A DNA stretch of 6,412 nt from Pseudomonadota bacterium (GTDB lineage Bacteria > Pseudomonadota > Alphaproteobacteria > Rhizobiales > Rhizobiaceae): contig JAEXXS010000290.1 in the NCBI GenBank assembly GCA_023451915.1, positions 1 to 6,412 of the forward strand, written 5' to 3'. The position numbers and the translations under genes were made by a program. The first letter of the stretch is position 1, and every line of letters starts with the position of its first letter. Below are positions 5,698-6,412 of the stretch, in pieces. Under the pieces are notes generated by a model, which was given only the letters and a program-made list of their open reading frames with translations, did not search any database and was not told where the DNA came from.

Positions 5698-6412
5698 ATG
5701 AAAGACTGGTCCGCAAAACAATATCTGAAGTTCGAAGATGAACGCAGCCGCCCGGCGCGCGATCTTATGGCGCAGATACCTTTGGCAACGCCGCGCAAGG
5801 TGGTGGATATCGGCTGCGGACCCGGCAATTCGACCGAGCTTCTCGTGGAGCGCTGGCCGGATGCTCAGGTTTCGGGCTTCGACACGTCGCCCGACATGAT
5901 CGACAAGGCGAAGGCCCGCCTGCCGGATGTGGAGTTTTTCATCAGCGATGCCGCCAGTTTCGAGCCGGATGGCGAAACGGATGTGTTGTTCTCCAATGCC
6001 GTGTTCCAGTGGCTGCCTGACCATATCGTGCAGTTGCAGCGGCTTTTGTCCTTGATGCAGCCGGGTGCGTTTCTGGCGATCCAGATGCCGGATAATATGG
6101 GCGAGCAAACCCATATCGGAATGCGTGATGTGGCCAAGACCGCGCCTTTTGCAGCCAAGATCGGCAAGACGGGCAGGGGGCCTTTGCCGCCGGTCGCAAC
6201 TTACTACGACGCGCTTGCAGCCGATGCCGCGCGGATTGATATCTGGCACACGATCTATAATCATCCGCTCGCAGGCGTCGACGCTATTGTGGAATGGGTC
6301 AAGGGCACGGGTCTGAGACCCTTTCTCGATCCGCTGGATGCGGAGGAGCAGGTGGCCTATCTCGCAGCCTTTAAGGAGCGGATTGCGCCACATTATCCGA
6401 CGACTCGCGACG
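5698..6412 (+). CDS. tam: Trans-aconitate 2-methyltransferase (3' end cut by window)
   Basis: A cytoplasmic SAM-dependent methyltransferase that monomethylates trans-aconitate, a spontaneous isomer of cis-aconitate that inhibits aconitase. The frame runs open to the window edge (238 full codons); E. coli Tam is about 252 aa, so roughly 15-20 residues are missing. Seen: N-terminal [10 protein letters not shown] (14-23) as in Tam; SAM motif [12 protein letters not shown] (35-45); the acidic residue Asp62 in GFDTSP (60-65); [11 protein letters not shown] (99-109), matching the Tam 'QWLPDH' block; and the motif [11 protein letters not shown]. Further on, IDIWHTIY and [11 protein letters not shown] are family-specific C-terminal blocks that separate Tam from generic methyltransferases. 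The ATG has AAAGGA (5686-5691) upstream. It follows the ettA terminator, so it likely has its own promoter (see 5599-5626). No frameshift or missing motif is visible. Confidence 0.92.
   Translation, partial: MKDWSAKQYLKFEDERSRPARDLMAQIPLATPRKVVDIGCGPGNSTELLVERWPDAQVSGFDTSPDMIDKAKARLPDVEFFISDAASFEPDGETDVLFSNAVFQWLPDHIVQLQRLLSLMQPGAFLAIQMPDNMGEQTHIGMRDVAKTAPFAAKIGKTGRGPLPPVATYYDALAADAARIDIWHTIYNHPLAGVDAIVEWVKGTGLRPFLDPLDAEEQVAYLAAFKERIAPHYPTTRD

Noticed and set aside
5665..6393. A 242-codon minus-strand frame opposite tam
   Set aside because: It is antisense to a tam frame that carries all family motifs; no SD or motif supports it.
1..6412. CRISPR array, insertion sequence, tRNA or prophage attachment site
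   Set aside because: I saw no regularly spaced repeats, transposase-like frames with terminal inverted repeats, or cloverleaf-like sequence.

Overview
The window looks like chromosomal DNA of an alphaproteobacterium of the Hyphomicrobiales, most likely Brucella or its Ochrobactrum relatives. This rests on GC-rich codon use, the protein sequences I recognise (an EttA-type ABC-F ATPase, a Tam methyltransferase, a DPM1-like GT2 followed by a LAB_N membrane protein) and the alphaproteobacterial style of the promoters. No database search was possible, so the genus is an inference. I see no mobile element, tRNA, rRNA or CRISPR array. It reads as housekeeping and envelope chromosome rather than an island.

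Layout. Positions 15-1325 (+) encode UDP-glucose 6-dehydrogenase (Ugd), which makes UDP-glucuronate. It converges tail to tail, with a 12-base gap, on a two-gene minus-strand unit: a DPM1-like family 2 glycosyltransferase (GTG start at 2391) overlapping by 8 bases a three-helix LAB_N membrane protein (1667-1338). Upstream of that unit on the same strand is an alpha/beta hydrolase of the monoacylglycerol lipase/lysophospholipase type (3481-2537).

Positions 3482-3975 are a 494-base divergent intergenic region. It holds a minus-strand promoter with a palindromic operator candidate for the hydrolase. Next comes a plus-strand promoter followed by two well-formed stem-loops, the second resembling an intrinsic terminator, so this is either a small RNA of about 105 nt or an attenuating leader. 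Last is a weak ettA-proximal promoter. ettA (3976-5625, +) follows and ends in a strong terminator. The last gene is tam (5698 to the edge, +), trans-aconitate 2-methyltransferase, cut by the window end about 15-20 codons before its expected stop.

How the genes relate. Ugd can supply a nucleotide uronic acid. The GT2/LAB_N pair looks like a lipid-linked sugar module (sugar transfer to polyprenyl phosphate, then membrane handling) for LPS or another envelope glycan. Linking the two is inference from proximity. EttA tunes translation initiation to the ATP/ADP balance, and Tam methylates and detoxifies trans-aconitate, an inhibitor of aconitase. The most novel-looking parts are non-coding: the structured RNA candidate at about 3693-3800, and the tam promoter and SD-hairpin arrangement around the ettA terminator.
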